Source: Salvator merianae | Taxonomy: Eukaryota; Chordata; Lepidosauria; Squamata; Teiidae | DNA: 64,000 nt | Direction: 5' to 3' | Assembly (NCBI GenBank): GCA_003586115.2 | Contig: QVOM02000001.1 | Location: 15,451,291 to 15,515,290, forward strand | Shown here: positions 47,113 to 58,805 of the stretch, one piece after another | Numbering within the stretch: position 1 is the first letter of the stretch | Layout of the letters: each line of letters starts with the position of its first letter | Notes under the pieces: model-generated | Database searches by the model: none | What the model saw: only the letters and a program-made list of their open reading frames with translations | Told to the model about the DNA's origin: nothing | Position numbers and translations under genes: made by a program

Positions 47113-50100
47113 TCATCGTAGTAAGGACCATTTTATCTGTTCCTTTGCTGACTGCAGCACCTGCAAATAGATATTAAAGGTGAAGCTTTTTAGCCAGCAA
47201 AATTAAACAATTTGTGTGAAATAAATTCTAGAAAAAACACCTCACTACACATGGAAAATCCAAGAACGTACACTGTGTGCCAGCATCAATCACCTACATA
47301 CTTGAGCAACTGCAGAGACTCACGTGCTTAAGCAAGGTCTAGCAGTGCTATGCCTTCTTCCTTCCTATTCCTGTCTCTTATTTGTCATCATCAGCTGACA
47401 GTGCTGGAGACAGCCATTATACTCCAGTAGCAACAGAAAGGTGTAGAGTGGCCACTGCCGTTCTGACTATTGTCCACTGTCTGTTGCACTTTGTTCCGCC
47501 AAATGCAGTGTAAAATGATGACTGCCCAATTCTCTTCCAGAAATGGGGGAAGTACAACTGAAGGCAGTAGCTTGCTAGTTGCAAACATGGCAGACAATGG
47601 CAACCTGTGCCACTGTGCCAAGAGCCTACCCAAGTATGAGGCCAGAAACCATGCCAACCTCAAAGAAAAACAATTTGATCTGAAGTCTGCACTAAAACTC
47701 CACCCAAAGACTCACCCTGCTATACATATCATGCTATAGTGCATTTTGGATGCCTGTTCCAAATGCCCAAGAGATTGGTGCAGTTGGAATGGCTGATCCT
47801 GATCCTTCATATGACCATTTGAGGCAGAGGAAGGTGATCTGTAGGGGTTAAGTAGGAATCACAATTTCAAGGGCAGTGGTGAAAGAGCAACCAGCTGAAT
47901 GGAGAGCACAGAAATGACCTTAACTGCAGCTGTGCTGTTGAGCTTGAGCGATCAAGCACTGATCCTTGGTGCCACCATCCTCCTTGTGCTCCTTGGGCTC
48001 GATATCTCTGCTGCTGTCTTCTGCTCTCACCACTGCCACCACCCTCTTCATCTCCCCACCATTACCACCTTCCTCTCCTTCTCCTCCTCACAGCTGCCAC
48101 TTTCTCTCTGCACTCCCGCACTGGTGGCAGCTATCTTCACACTGGACCAGCCGGTGCACTGTGGAGCCGGGAGGAAAAAAATAATGGACTCTGCAGCTGG
48201 CACTTCCCCCAATGCCTGCTTTTTTCCCCCCTTTTCTCCTCAGCAGCCATCAGGTAGGGCACCATCTGCAGAGCCTTTTCCCTCCATGCCTCATCAGTCA
48301 CTCCAACGTGAAGTGATGCTTGCGGTGGAGGTGGGGGGAAGAAGAGGAAGGTGTTGGTGATGGAAACCCCAAGCCTGAGGATAGCAAGCATGAAGAGAGT
48401 GCCAAGAACCAGCACCTCACCTGATGCCTGCTTCTTTTTCCCCTCAGCAGGCACTGGATGAACCTCTCCCTTCTTCCTCCCTACTTGCACATCAGCTGCC
48501 GCTCCAGTGCAGAGCGATGAACACAGCAGCAGCAGCAATAGTGAGCGGGAGGATGGAAAGAAAAGCGGCAGGGTGAAGGGAGACAACGAGGAAGGTGGCA
48601 GCACTGGCCCCAAGCCGGAAGAGAGTGGGGAGGAAGCTCTCACCCAGTCCTTGCAACTGAGGTGGACCCAAGACGTCTCCACTGAGCTGATCACCACAGC
48701 AACTGCTCCAAAAATTTACATGTTTCCTACCCATAACCCCCCAAATTGTCCACTGCTCTTATAACTTAGATTTGCTTTATGTGCATTTTTTGGAACCAAA
48801 CTATTGCATCCCTGGAGGATTACTGCATATTACAATTATGTCTCAGATTATAAAAATCATATTCCTGGGTGCCATGGCAGACCTGGAAATACATAAGTGA
48901 AGATAGCCTGGGAGGGTAACGTTCAAGAAGCTTCACTGACATAAACAAAGAGAGAAAACAAAAGGCACCACACAACATGTAACAATGGGCACCTGATAAC
49001 TCTCACAGAAGACCATCTGTCTAGGACGGTTTAGTGAATCCTGCATTGAGCAGGGGGTTGGACTCAATGACCCTGGAGGTCCCTTCCAACTCTATGATTC
49101 TATGATTCTAAGACGTACCTGTGAAACGGTTTGCTCTGTAAGAGGGACATCTTCCCCCTGAAACAGAAAAATAAGAATTCTATACTGTACAGTATTTCTC
49201 ACGGACGGTCTGAAAATAGATCTATTAACCTCCAAAAAGGAGATGCCATCATTAACTCCCAAGTGCAGTTATCTCCTCTTATTTCCCTTTTCTCACCCAG
49301 GACCTTGAGACTGCACAGAAGAGTATGCAAAATGCTGCCCACACCTCCTACCACCACAAGGCAACCCAAACATTGACAGCTACGTTTCTTCTACTGTAGA
49401 TATTAGTTGAGCAATAGGCCTCAGTGGCCCTATTGGAGCAAAGTCATAAAAGTCATGCTTATTACCAAGCAAAAAAAGAGATGAGCTTTCACTTACCCTC
49501 ACTGCAACTCTATGTAACACCTGCTGGGGGTCACTTTCAAGAATCACCCTGTAATAAACAGCAAGACAACCATCAACTGAGCTGAGCTACATTCAAACGT
49601 AGCTCTTGGACAAGGAGGGAATACACAAAGGAAAACCTACTATCATAAATGCACATTCCCATATGCAGCTAATGTACAAGATCTTGCTTAGAGTTGGAAG
49701 ATGTTTGGGCTTCAGATGTCAACACAAATCTCTGCCTTGAAATTACTATATATTATGGTGACTAAACTCACCCTCCATCAACAATTTCATCCACTGCAAG
49801 GAAAAGGCCCTCCATATTCTCCAGTAGGGCTCTTTTTTCCACGTTCTTCCTACAGAAGAAGAAAACAGAATCTGCTCAGAGAAGGTTCAAGCATAATCTT
49901 CTCACAGAACTTCTTGGGACAAGGGTCTGGCTCACCAAAGCAGTCCTAAACATATAAATTATTCACCAGGCACACTCCATCTTATCAAAGCATATTGCAC
50001 AAACACAAAGACCAGCTAATGATCTCAGAATGCTAAATTCTGCCCTACGTACCAGTGTTTGTTTCTTATTTATAGGAAAAACAGTATACTGGATCCTAGG

Positions 50101-53100
50101 ATGGTCTGCCTTGACAAGCACACGCTTGTGGGTGAACACACACATTCTCACACACACTCCATAAATGACCAAATTATATGGCATAAAGAAATTGGACAGA
50201 TGTCTTAATTTATTGCCATAAATATGTTTGGAATGTGGTAGGCATAAAAATGACAACTGTGAGCTGTAAGCCCTACCTATCTGGTCTCTGTTTACCCATT
50301 TCTACCACCTTCTAAACAGAAGCCTTGCACTTTCTTTCTAAAAAACAAAAGCCAAAATTCTCTAAGACTGTTATACTGCTCATGCTGCACCATGACAGAT
50401 TTATCTAACACAAGTTATCACCGCAATATTTCACAGTGACCTCCACATAACATCTGAAACAGTTTAGCTGCCTCTTTCCGTTCATACAGCAGAGTACTCA
50501 ACTCCTGCATTTTTGGTACCAAACTGTGCCAAAAATGTGATTTCTTTTCTATTCATATATGGCTCTTAGCTGGACCCCTCCTATCAGACTCAACTTTAAA
50601 GGCACAAGGTGGGCATTTTACTTATTCTGATTTTGTTTGGCACAGCTCACTATATATGAAGTACTGAAGCTGAAATACTCTTAGCTATTTTCTGTAGGTG
50701 GACCTGATCGTTTAGGGGAGGAACTGCTAGTGCGTGGCCCAGGGTCTCTTAACACGGCTTGCCAAGATCTGCCAAGACTTCCACCGAGATCATCCATGCT
50801 ACAGCAGCCCTATCCCTGAAGGAGTGGATCCAGGCTTGCAATCAGCTCCAATAGCGAGCCATGTGGTTCTGGATGTTGAGGCTGCTTATTTTGCTCACAT
50901 GGCTACCTTGGAGACCTCCTGGCCCTTCTGAGCCAGGCTTCACTGGCCGCCACCCTTCCCCTGAGCCTGGCAGGAGAAGCAGCTGACCACTTCTGCACTG
51001 ATCCTGAGTGTCCTCCTCTCTTTTCTCAACATCCTCCAGCTCCTCTTTAATCACCGCCATTTTAGCAGCAAGGCCCAAAAGAAAAGAAACAAAGCAGAGC
51101 CTGCTTGTCCCTCACCCCTCTCTTGATTGGTGCACTGCCACAGGCCAAACCAGGCACAAACCCTCATCTCTTGCCTCACCGTTTGTCTGCAATAAGTCAC
51201 AGGAGCTTTTAGCTGTGGTTCATGTAACCCCCAGTTTACAGAGCAATCAACAGCTCACATGGCGCATGCCCTCATTTGGAACCTAACACCTGCAGACAGA
51301 CCTGCCTGTGCTCTAAGATCGGCTGATTAGGCCCTTGTGGCAGTGCCACCCCCTTCAGGAGTTAAGGGGCTGGAGACACATGGAAAGGCAGTCTCAGTAA
51401 TAGTCCTTAGGGTACGGCGCAGTCTCCCATCTGAGAAGCATCAGGCACCCTCATTGTATATATTCAGACCTCGGTGAAGACGCACTTCTTTACCTTGGCC
51501 TTCGGCTGAGAGAACAGCATCCCCCCCACTGCAGACACTGTCACAGTTTTAACTAACTTATTTTACCTGATTTATACTGATTTTATTGTGACCCCCCCAT
51601 GACCTTCACGTATAAGGTGAGATAGAATATGAATACATATATATATACGTATATGTGAAAATAAAGCAAGGAAAAACTATAAAAATAAAGGAGCTCTTGA
51701 GCAAGCATTCCTAGTGATTTTGTGTAATTTTCTTGGCAACAATATAAAAGTCAACAGTGAATACATACATGTATGTATGTGTGCATCTGTGTGTGTTTTT
51801 AAGCACACCTATTGTCAAAAGTATATTTGACCTGAGCTGGGGACCAGGGTACTTCCTAGAATGCTCTCCACACAATGGACCAGGAAGATCACTGCAATTA
51901 TCTGGGGAGGTTCTGTTGCAGGTACCGCTATCTTTTAGGTGCCCGTTGAGAACTTACATGTTTATCTAGGCATTTCCACTGACAATGGGTGTCTGCCTCC
52001 TTACTCCTTCCAGTTTTTTTTATCACTGCTGAATATTGTGTTTTAATTGGTTTTAACCTTAATTTTAAGTTATATTGTAAACGCCTTTGGGATTTTTTAA
52101 ATGAAGAAGTGGTATAGACATGTTTTAGATAAATAAACAGACCTGGTATTTTAGACATACAAAACTCACTTTACCCCACTCATTGTGACATTCCTTACAA
52201 TGCCCAGCAAGGAAATTCTTACCGCAGCATCTGACTGAGTGAGTCGAAGAGGCAGTTGAGCACAGCCATAAGCATGAGCTGCAAAGGAGAGGACAAAGTC
52301 ACTAGTGAAAAGAAGCAAGGGCACATGCAGGCAACAAGTATAAACATACAACTAATACTAGCACTGATGCATTTAGGGCTACTTCTAGAGAGGCAACAGC
52401 TTCCAATTGTTTGCCTGGTATAGAAGGGGATGTAAATACCAATAAGTAAACAAATCAGAGGGCATAAGCAAGGCTTTTTATTCAGTGGAATAAGGTTGGG
52501 AAAAGTAGTCCAGCAAACTAGTCATGCTGGGTCTCCCTTTTTTTTTCCTTTTTTTTTAGGAGGCAGGAAAAGTTCAATTAATCATCCTTGCCACAGCACT
52601 GCAATGGCAATCAGCGCCTTATGCATGTTTTATGCTAAAGAAAAAGGATATAGTTCTTGCACAAACACATCATGAGTGTAAACAGTGCAGCCATCGAAGT
52701 GAAAATGGATGCAGTCATGCATGTTTCTGCACAATGCAAACAGCTTTTTGACTGTTTAGGAATAACACACCTCATTTTCATAGGAGCTTCCAATGACATA
52801 GAAATACAAGTCAATGCTGCTTTTGTAAACCACCGTCAGTCCCTCTAGGAGGGCAATCTCACCTGAAGAATGGGGCAGAGGAAGAGAACAAAATTAAATG
52901 ATGAAGCAGAGATGATAAAACAGATTTCCCTCTCCCTTCCATAGATACTTTGCAAGAAAATGTGCCTAGAAATCTTAGGATTCTGAGGTCCAGTTTATAC
53001 TGCTCAGTGCAACACTACTCCATAAATACGGGCTTGTTCAAATGGAACTGGTGGAGTTTCACTAATACCTAAGCCTGGCACTGCTTCTAATACAGGGCTG

Positions 53101-55603
53101 GCACTGCTTCAGTGCCATTTATTTCACTTATCTGCTCTGCAACCTATGCACGTCAGCTGTATGTTACCACACATCCAAACACAGAACCCAGCTATAAAAT
53201 CACATGAGATTGGAAACACAAACACAAATATGCTACCTTCTTGCAAACAGGAAACCTAAAATGAAAATCCTCATTCAAGGATATTAATGTTGAGTACCTA
53301 GATCAAGCCGGAGGAGATTCAATTGAATAGAATTGTTGCTTACTTTAGACATTAAGTACATATAACTCAGATACAGAGTTCCTGTACAAATCAGTTCTGT
53401 TCAAAATCCATTGATTGGAAAACTGATTTTGAAGCTTTTGAGTCTTCCTGGCACTTGTTGGTCTTGATTAGCTGCAGTCATGCTAATCCTGCTTTGAGAA
53501 CAGAATAAACTGGTCTTCTTGGTTGCAGCCTTCTGAAGAAAAGGTTTTAAAAAAAAACCAAAACAGAACACCCTTCTATGGCCAACAACCTGATGCTGCT
53601 CCAAAGGCATTTACCCTGAAAAAAGGCACCTAGTGGAAGGTGGACAAAAGACCAATATTTTTCCCACATCTGAAAACTACGTATGACACTACAAAAAAAA
53701 TATAGAGCCCTTTCACATCTCAGCTGTGTCTGTAGAACAAACAGGATTCTTAAAAGCCTAGATAGCAGAAACAGCCATTTAAGCTTTCTCTTCGTTGCCC
53801 ATTTAGGAAGATCCTATCGCTTTGATAGGATTAAATTTGCACGTTGGGCACAGAAGATTTCAGAGGTTCAAGCAACATCTCCAGTCCTCTTGGACCGTGC
53901 CAGATGTGTGCAGCATGAGGGGTATCTGCAGACTAACACATTCTATGAAAGGTCATATTTCACTGGGGTCCAGAAGATGCCCCACTTCCAGGGTGGGAGG
54001 GCAAATTTCCAATCTGCAACACTGAGGTTGGGGAACTTTTGCTCCACAGACTCGAAGGTAGGTCAGGGTGGGCTGACCATCCAGATGGCTGCCAGGACAC
54101 TCTCAGCTGCCTACCACAGTCCTGGCCCAGAATTCTTGCAACAAGGATTAACTTCCACAGTATGCCCTTATAGCATCCATGCAGAAGTTCCCTCAGTGTG
54201 TCTCAGACGAGCAGACTTTAGATTCCTGCCAGATAAGGCCAAACGTTTATCTCAAGAGATACTAAATTATGGCCTTCCAAACATACGTTTCTATAAAGCA
54301 CACACGCTGAAGGTTGAAATGTCTTACTATTCATATCTATAAACTAACCATTGGATCTTTTTTTTTTTTCCAGCTAAAGAATAAAAATAGTTTAAGACAT
54401 AAAGAACTCACACTGTTACTCCCTGCTGCTGGTATTCAAAGGCATATTCTCTCTGAATATAACAACCAAATGGTAATCATGTGGTCTTTGTAGCCTTATC
54501 CTCCATGAACCTCTATGCTTTTAAAGCCATCCAAAGTTGGCAGCTATCATATTATCTTCTGACAGTAAGTGCCATACTTCAACTGCAAACTGTGGTACAA
54601 AGTTATTCTATGTCCTTTTATCAGTCCTCAGTGGGTAATGCCAGTCTCTATATGACGCCAGAAGACTGCTGCTCCTGCAAGTGATCCCCCAGGCCCTGGG
54701 AAGGGATTTATTAACCACTTTCATAATACAATTCAAACCGCCCTCTCCCTTCATATTCCCCAGCAGAACATACTATCTGTTCGGTGAGTCTTGTTGAAAA
54801 TATTCTTCTCAAATGCCTTCTGCTCCTTGACGGTGGGATAAGTATCATCATAGTACTGCAAAGGAAAATAAAGGCTGCTTGTTACATAAGAAGCCACATT
54901 TGCATGCCACATCTCAGGCTCATTAGAATTTTACAGCCACTGACAGCCACACATTTTATTCATCTATCTCATTTTAAAATCAGGCCATTTCCCCTATGTT
55001 AGGCAAAAGGAAAACTAAGTACCCACAAAGCAATGATGTGGTTTAATTGGGATTTCAACCTACATTCCATATACTCCACAGTTGTCCCAGTTAAGCAGTG
55101 TGTTGTAGATTGGGAAAATATATTTCCGCTTTTCTATCACACCAGCAGCTGCATAACTGGATACAGAATCATAGCAAAGGAAGTTGGGGAGGGGCTTCTA
55201 AACTACAACTGCCACAGACACTTCTTTTCTAAGTTGAATAATCGTGCAGGCAAATAACCAAACATCTACAGAGCAATCAACAGCTACAAGGAAAAATCTT
55301 ATCGTAATAGGGAAGACTCTTTTAGAGAAAAGAATCCTGAAGGAATGATAGAGTGCCCCAGAAATATGAGTGTTTGAAACTGCTAGCAAGAGTTTGGTAA
55401 GGTTCATGCTGTTCAGATGGATATTACTTAGAAAGAAGTAGCCCAATTGATGTTAATAATTAAAAAAAAAGATTCCAAAGGAAACTCTGCCAAGTTGCTT
55501 CACCTTCCCATTTCCTCCAACTCCTGAGGCTTACCTTGGCAAACAGTCGATCCCCATCGTTGTCCAAGATTAGGATGGCTTTCACTGTGTAGAGAGATGG
55601 CTC
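47113..55603 (-). CDS. COPZ1: Coatomer subunit zeta-1, exons 2-9 (5' end outside the window)
   Basis: Zeta subunit of the COPI vesicle coat, which acts in Golgi-to-ER and intra-Golgi transport. It is a small longin-fold protein of the AP-complex sigma type that pairs with gamma-COP. The eight minus-strand coding exons are 55535-55603, 54774-54855, 52771-52862, 52223-52278, 49772-49849, 49497-49548, 49119-49157 and 47113-47160. All have GT donors and AG acceptors with matching phases. They give 516 bases, or 171 residues plus stop. Adding the six residues normally in exon 1 gives the usual 177. Diagnostic segments are [18 protein letters not shown], the [11 protein letters not shown] helix, [11 protein letters not shown] and the carboxyl end EQIKWSLLR. 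It is distinguished from COPZ2 by residue choice and by the miR-148b passenger, whereas COPZ2 hosts miR-152. The short first coding exon was searched for up to 64000 and not found. Poly(A) signal: no AATAAA is seen on this strand. ATTAAA at 45733-45738 is one candidate. Confidence 0.97.
47900..48720. repeat. Pyrimidine-rich, locally duplicated segment in the last COPZ1 intron
   Basis: A strand-biased stretch between COPZ1 exons 8 and 9, rich in C and T around 47.96-48.3 kb. It contains two diverged copies of an 'atgcctgctt(c)ttttcccc...cctcagcag' block at about 48210 and 48424. The bias opens long frames on both strands (153 codons plus, 186 codons minus) made mostly of Ser, Leu, Pro and Ala. 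They overlap each other and lack domains, so I treat them as compositional rather than genic. Confidence 0.5.
49008..49111 (+). mobile_element. CR1 LINE 3' end abutting COPZ1 exon 8
   Basis: A well-preserved CR1 terminus with 'cattgagcagggggttggac', 'tcaatgaccctggaggtccc' and the tandem 'ctatgattctatgattcta' ending. The terminal repeats stop 7 bases short of the exon 8 boundary at 49119, so the element sits just inside the intron downstream of the splice donor. It is oriented opposite to COPZ1 transcription. Confidence 0.88.
51440..51650 (+). mobile_element. L2-like LINE 3' end in a COPZ1 intron
   Basis: Shows 'tcggtgaagacgcacttctt' and 'taccttggccttcggctgag', then 'ttattgtgacccccccatga' and 'aaggtgagatagaatatgaa'. 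This is the same architecture as reptile L2-type 3' ends, but diverged. A TA-rich tail follows. Confidence 0.5.
51850..52140 (+). mobile_element. L2-like LINE 3' end, second copy
   Basis: Contains 'tttaggtgcccgttgagaac', 'tatattgtaaacgcctttgg' and 'gaagaagtggtatagacatg', and ends in 'ttttagataaataaac'. The 'gtaaaccgcctttggg...gcggtatag' motif is characteristic of L2/MIR-type tails. It lies 80 bases from COPZ1 exon 5. Confidence 0.5.
53683..54342 (+). other. Unexplained 219-codon open frame antisense within COPZ1 intron 3
   Basis: A continuous frame with a start ATG and ordinary amino-acid variety. It is not a simple-repeat artefact. It lies entirely within the intron between COPZ1 exons 3 and 4, on the opposite strand. 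I recognise no domain, signal peptide or membrane segment. The middle has several Arg/Gln/Tyr-rich stretches ([27 protein letters not shown]). No promoter, splice sites or poly(A) signal could be tied to it. It could be a chance frame, part of an old transposon, or a retrocopy. Confidence 0.25.
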
Positions 55604-57399
55604 CTGAAAAGAAAGACATGATGTTACAGTTTCATTTAAATAACAGCACTTGCTGCACTTATCAGAATGCTACGGAATACTATTACAGGAATGAGAGTAG
55701 AATTTCCAGTGTGGTGCAGAGACTGGTGGAACTGTTACAGTGAACACTTACATGTTTTCATTACAGCACAGAATTTGCTTTTTATTTAATTCAAATTCAG
55801 TATAAAAAGAAAGAAAGAAAATGGAATAGGCCTATTTATGTTAATTTCTCTTTCATTAAGGGAAAGAAAAAACAAGAACACCAGAGAGGCTTAATCGCAA
55901 ACCACTGAGGGTCATTCACAGCTTCCTTCTTTGTTGCAGGAACTAATATTGCTACTTGCACATTTTTAAGCTTGTTTAAACAATTTTAAGTCTAGAAACT
56001 AACTTTCATTTCCTTTTTATAAATGTCATGAACCCCAATTCCCATTCCTGTCTGGTATCATTTTAAATGCACATCATGTATGTAGCCTTTTATATGAAAT
56101 ACTGGAATCAGTAACCAAGACTACATGTAGCAAATGCCCATCTCAACTGCAATTGTCTCAGGTTTGGACAACCTACAAGCCCCTGAGTTTAAGAAGCCCT
56201 ACCAATCATACTATGGCAGCCCACACAGAGCTGAAGAAGCTCCTGCAAATTTTTCTGTCAGCACAGGACTGAGGGCTGTCAAGCAAAAAGCAAGTCACAA
56301 TGGACGATGCATGTCAAGTATCTGGGCAGATCACAATGGACAACTGGAGGTCATGATCAACTTGGTATTATGATTTAATGCATCTGTATCACTACTTCAG
56401 GCACAAATGGAAGGAGAACACCTTTGCCCAGATGATGCCAGCACTCCACAGGGTAAGTTCACCACACAAGCAGATTTGAAAGAATGAGCTGCTGCTTCTT
56501 GTGCTTAGAAAGACAGAAAGCCCTGTAAGACAGAAGTTGCCACAGCGCACCTGACTTCTGATTGAAGCTGCATTTAATAGTTAAGGTTCCCCTCATATTA
56601 TTTCAAAAATGCATGGAAGCTCCTTCCATCTGAAACATCCGCTAAACTGCAATGAAACACATGAGCACATAATTGGTGTTCCTCAGTTAATTAGCACCTC
56701 TCCTCCTAGTGGACAATAGACATTTGAAAGGATCTCTGCAACAAGAACCACCACATTTTTAATCTGTGATTTCACCAACATGGAAGAAGCAGATGCAATG
56801 GTGACTGGAAAAAATAACTACTCTGGCTGGCTACTAGGAACAGCACAACACAGATTTGGAGAATCCTGTTTAACAGAGACAGATTCTGCAAGATATTTGT
56901 ACATCATATATATTCTGTTATTAAAGGTGGGAGGGACTATCATATCTTACTCTTTAGCAGACCATTCTGATATACCTGGTCTTGCATCCTTCTGAACCCT
57001 AAACACTGATTAACACATCCCTCACCTTGACCCATTTTTAGCCCTTCACCACCAGGAGGAGCTCTAGGATCATGGTAAATAAGTGATAACTTTCTGAACA
57101 TAGTACCAAGAAGCACAGACTCAGTAGATAGATGTACAAATAGTACATTACACATATAGCAAGTGGTACTTCTGGCAACTGGTGGGATTGCATCGAGGCA
57201 GCTAAAAAGAAATGAAACTAGTGGTCAGAATTGGTATTGTAAGTAAGATACTTTTAACTTCAATTCTGTTAAACCCACATGAAAATTAATTTCACTGAAA
57301 TTAACAGACTATGCACACATTAGCCAACCCTGAATTAAAACATGTGAAGGAGAAAGGATCAGTGGACTCACGCTTAGAGGTACTGGGTATGACAGGGGC

Positions 57400-57550
57400 C
57401 TGCCCATTGTGTAATGGCTAAAGCACCATGCTAGAACCTGGAAGTCCTTGAATTCTCATTGGCTATGAAATATCACTGGATGACCCTGAGCTAGTAATGG
57501 TCTTGGTTTATCTAGCTCATGGAGTTGCTGTGAAGATAAAACAGGAGGAA
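57400..57550 (+). mobile_element. tRNA-derived SINE in COPZ1 intron 1
   Basis: A box A-like 'tgtgtaatggctaaagcac' and a box B-like 'ccttgaattctcattgg', then 'tggatgaccctgagctagta' and 'gctcatggagttgctgtgaa'. The body resembles the widespread squamate SINE with 'ctgggtgaccttgggcca' and 'agggttgttgtgaggata' segments. Confidence 0.65.
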
Positions 57551-57587
57551 ACCAGTGTTTGCCATTCTAGACTCCCTGGATTGAAGG

Positions 57588-57715
57588 CATAAGACCATAA
57601 GAAGTCGCCTACTGGATCAGATCCATGGCCCTGCACTCTCATAGTGGCCAACCAGCAGGAACATGAGCATACAGCTTGCTCTGCTTCCAGTCTCCTAACA
57701 GCTGGTCTTTGGAAG
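57588..57715 (-). mobile_element. CR1 LINE 3' end, minus orientation
   Basis: The plus strand reads 'cataagaccataagaagtcg', 'cctactggatcagatccatg' and 'actctcatagtggccaacca', the reverse complement of a CR1 terminus. It is shorter and more diverged than the copy at 36160-36460. Confidence 0.7.
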
Positions 57716-58722
57716 CATACAAATAAAATAAGAATAAATTACAGGTCAGCAGGCCACTTCATAAAGCTTTTATCATACCCTTTCTAGTTGGCATCCTATA
57801 AAAGCACTAGTGCTCAAATAATAATTTGTGATCCACAAGTGGATTGCACCAGTAAGCATGAACAAAAATTGCATAGTAGATTAATCCTATACTTGAAAAG
57901 ACTGAAAGTCACTACTATGGTGGTCTGAACCCTTTTCAAATATTGTGCCCAAATCTGGACAACTTGCAAAAAGTTCAGACAAGTCACAGCAGGTTTTGAA
58001 AAGGGCAACAATAATGAATCCATATCAACCTATAATAGACGTAATTTACAAGGAGGAAGATTCTGGTTACTATGAGAAAAAAAAAAAACTCCTTATACTA
58101 AGAACTATTCAACAGTGGAAGGGAAGCAGTGGGCTCATCTTTGCTGAATGCAGTCAAGGAGAAACTGGGGAGCCTTCTGTTGGGGATGCTTCTATTTGGG
58201 TTCATGGCATGAAGCAAGAGGCTCAGTTTAAATGACCGCTCCCAATACTTTGATTCAATTCTTTATACCCAACAGTATCATGTGGTCTAGTATCAGCTTG
58301 CCAGAGATATAACCACAGGCAGAGCTTCTAGCAAAGCTAAACACACTCTCAAGTTGGGTCTGATTCTTGGCAATTGTTCTTTTTGGTACCAAACTCTTCT
58401 AGGGAGATTCTGGAAACTGAACCTGGAAATGACTGCATGCACAGCAGATGCTCTCCCACAGAGTTACCCTGGCTCCTCAGAGTTTCTACCAGCAATCCCA
58501 AACGCAGTAAATATATTCCTGTTCAAGCATCTGAAAGACATTAAAATTTGCACACACCCGGTCAAACTGCAGCAGCACAAGCGCTGTTTCCCTGCTGCTT
58601 CAATAGCTCAGTGCCATCACTGGACTCTGCGTCCTCTGGGAGTAGATTTTCAAGAGCTCCTTGTGACAAGAGAGAGAGAAAAGACCAGAAGAGATGCAGC
58701 TCCTCTCTGCTGGATGTTGGAA

Positions 58723-58805
58723 AGCTCTCGAGACAAAGTTCTGTGATGCACTGACTTACACATAGCCACAGTCAGAGTGTATAACAGAACTTCACCTCAA
58801 GCGCT
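58723..58805 (-). ncRNA. MIR148B: microRNA precursor mir-148b
   Basis: The reverse complement of 58733-58754 is TCAGTGCATCACAGAACTTT plus GT, identical to mature vertebrate miR-148b-3p. The 5p strand is the reverse complement of 58771-58792 (aagttctgttatacactctg plus ac). The two pair through GTTCTGT/ACAGAAC and GAC/GTC, and the lower stem extends through agcgcttgag pairing with ctcgagagct. The centre c-a-u-c-a after the seed distinguishes it from miR-148a and miR-152. It lies in intron 1 of COPZ1 on the same strand, as in mammals, so it is probably co-transcribed with its host and processed by Drosha and Dicer. It represses targets through the shared miR-148/152 seed. Confidence 0.96.

Noticed and set aside
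47899..48697. Overlapping 153-codon (+) and 186-codon (-) frames as genes
   Set aside because: Opposite-strand overlap, biased Ser/Leu/Pro/Ala composition, no domain, and location inside a COPZ1 intron point to a base-composition effect.
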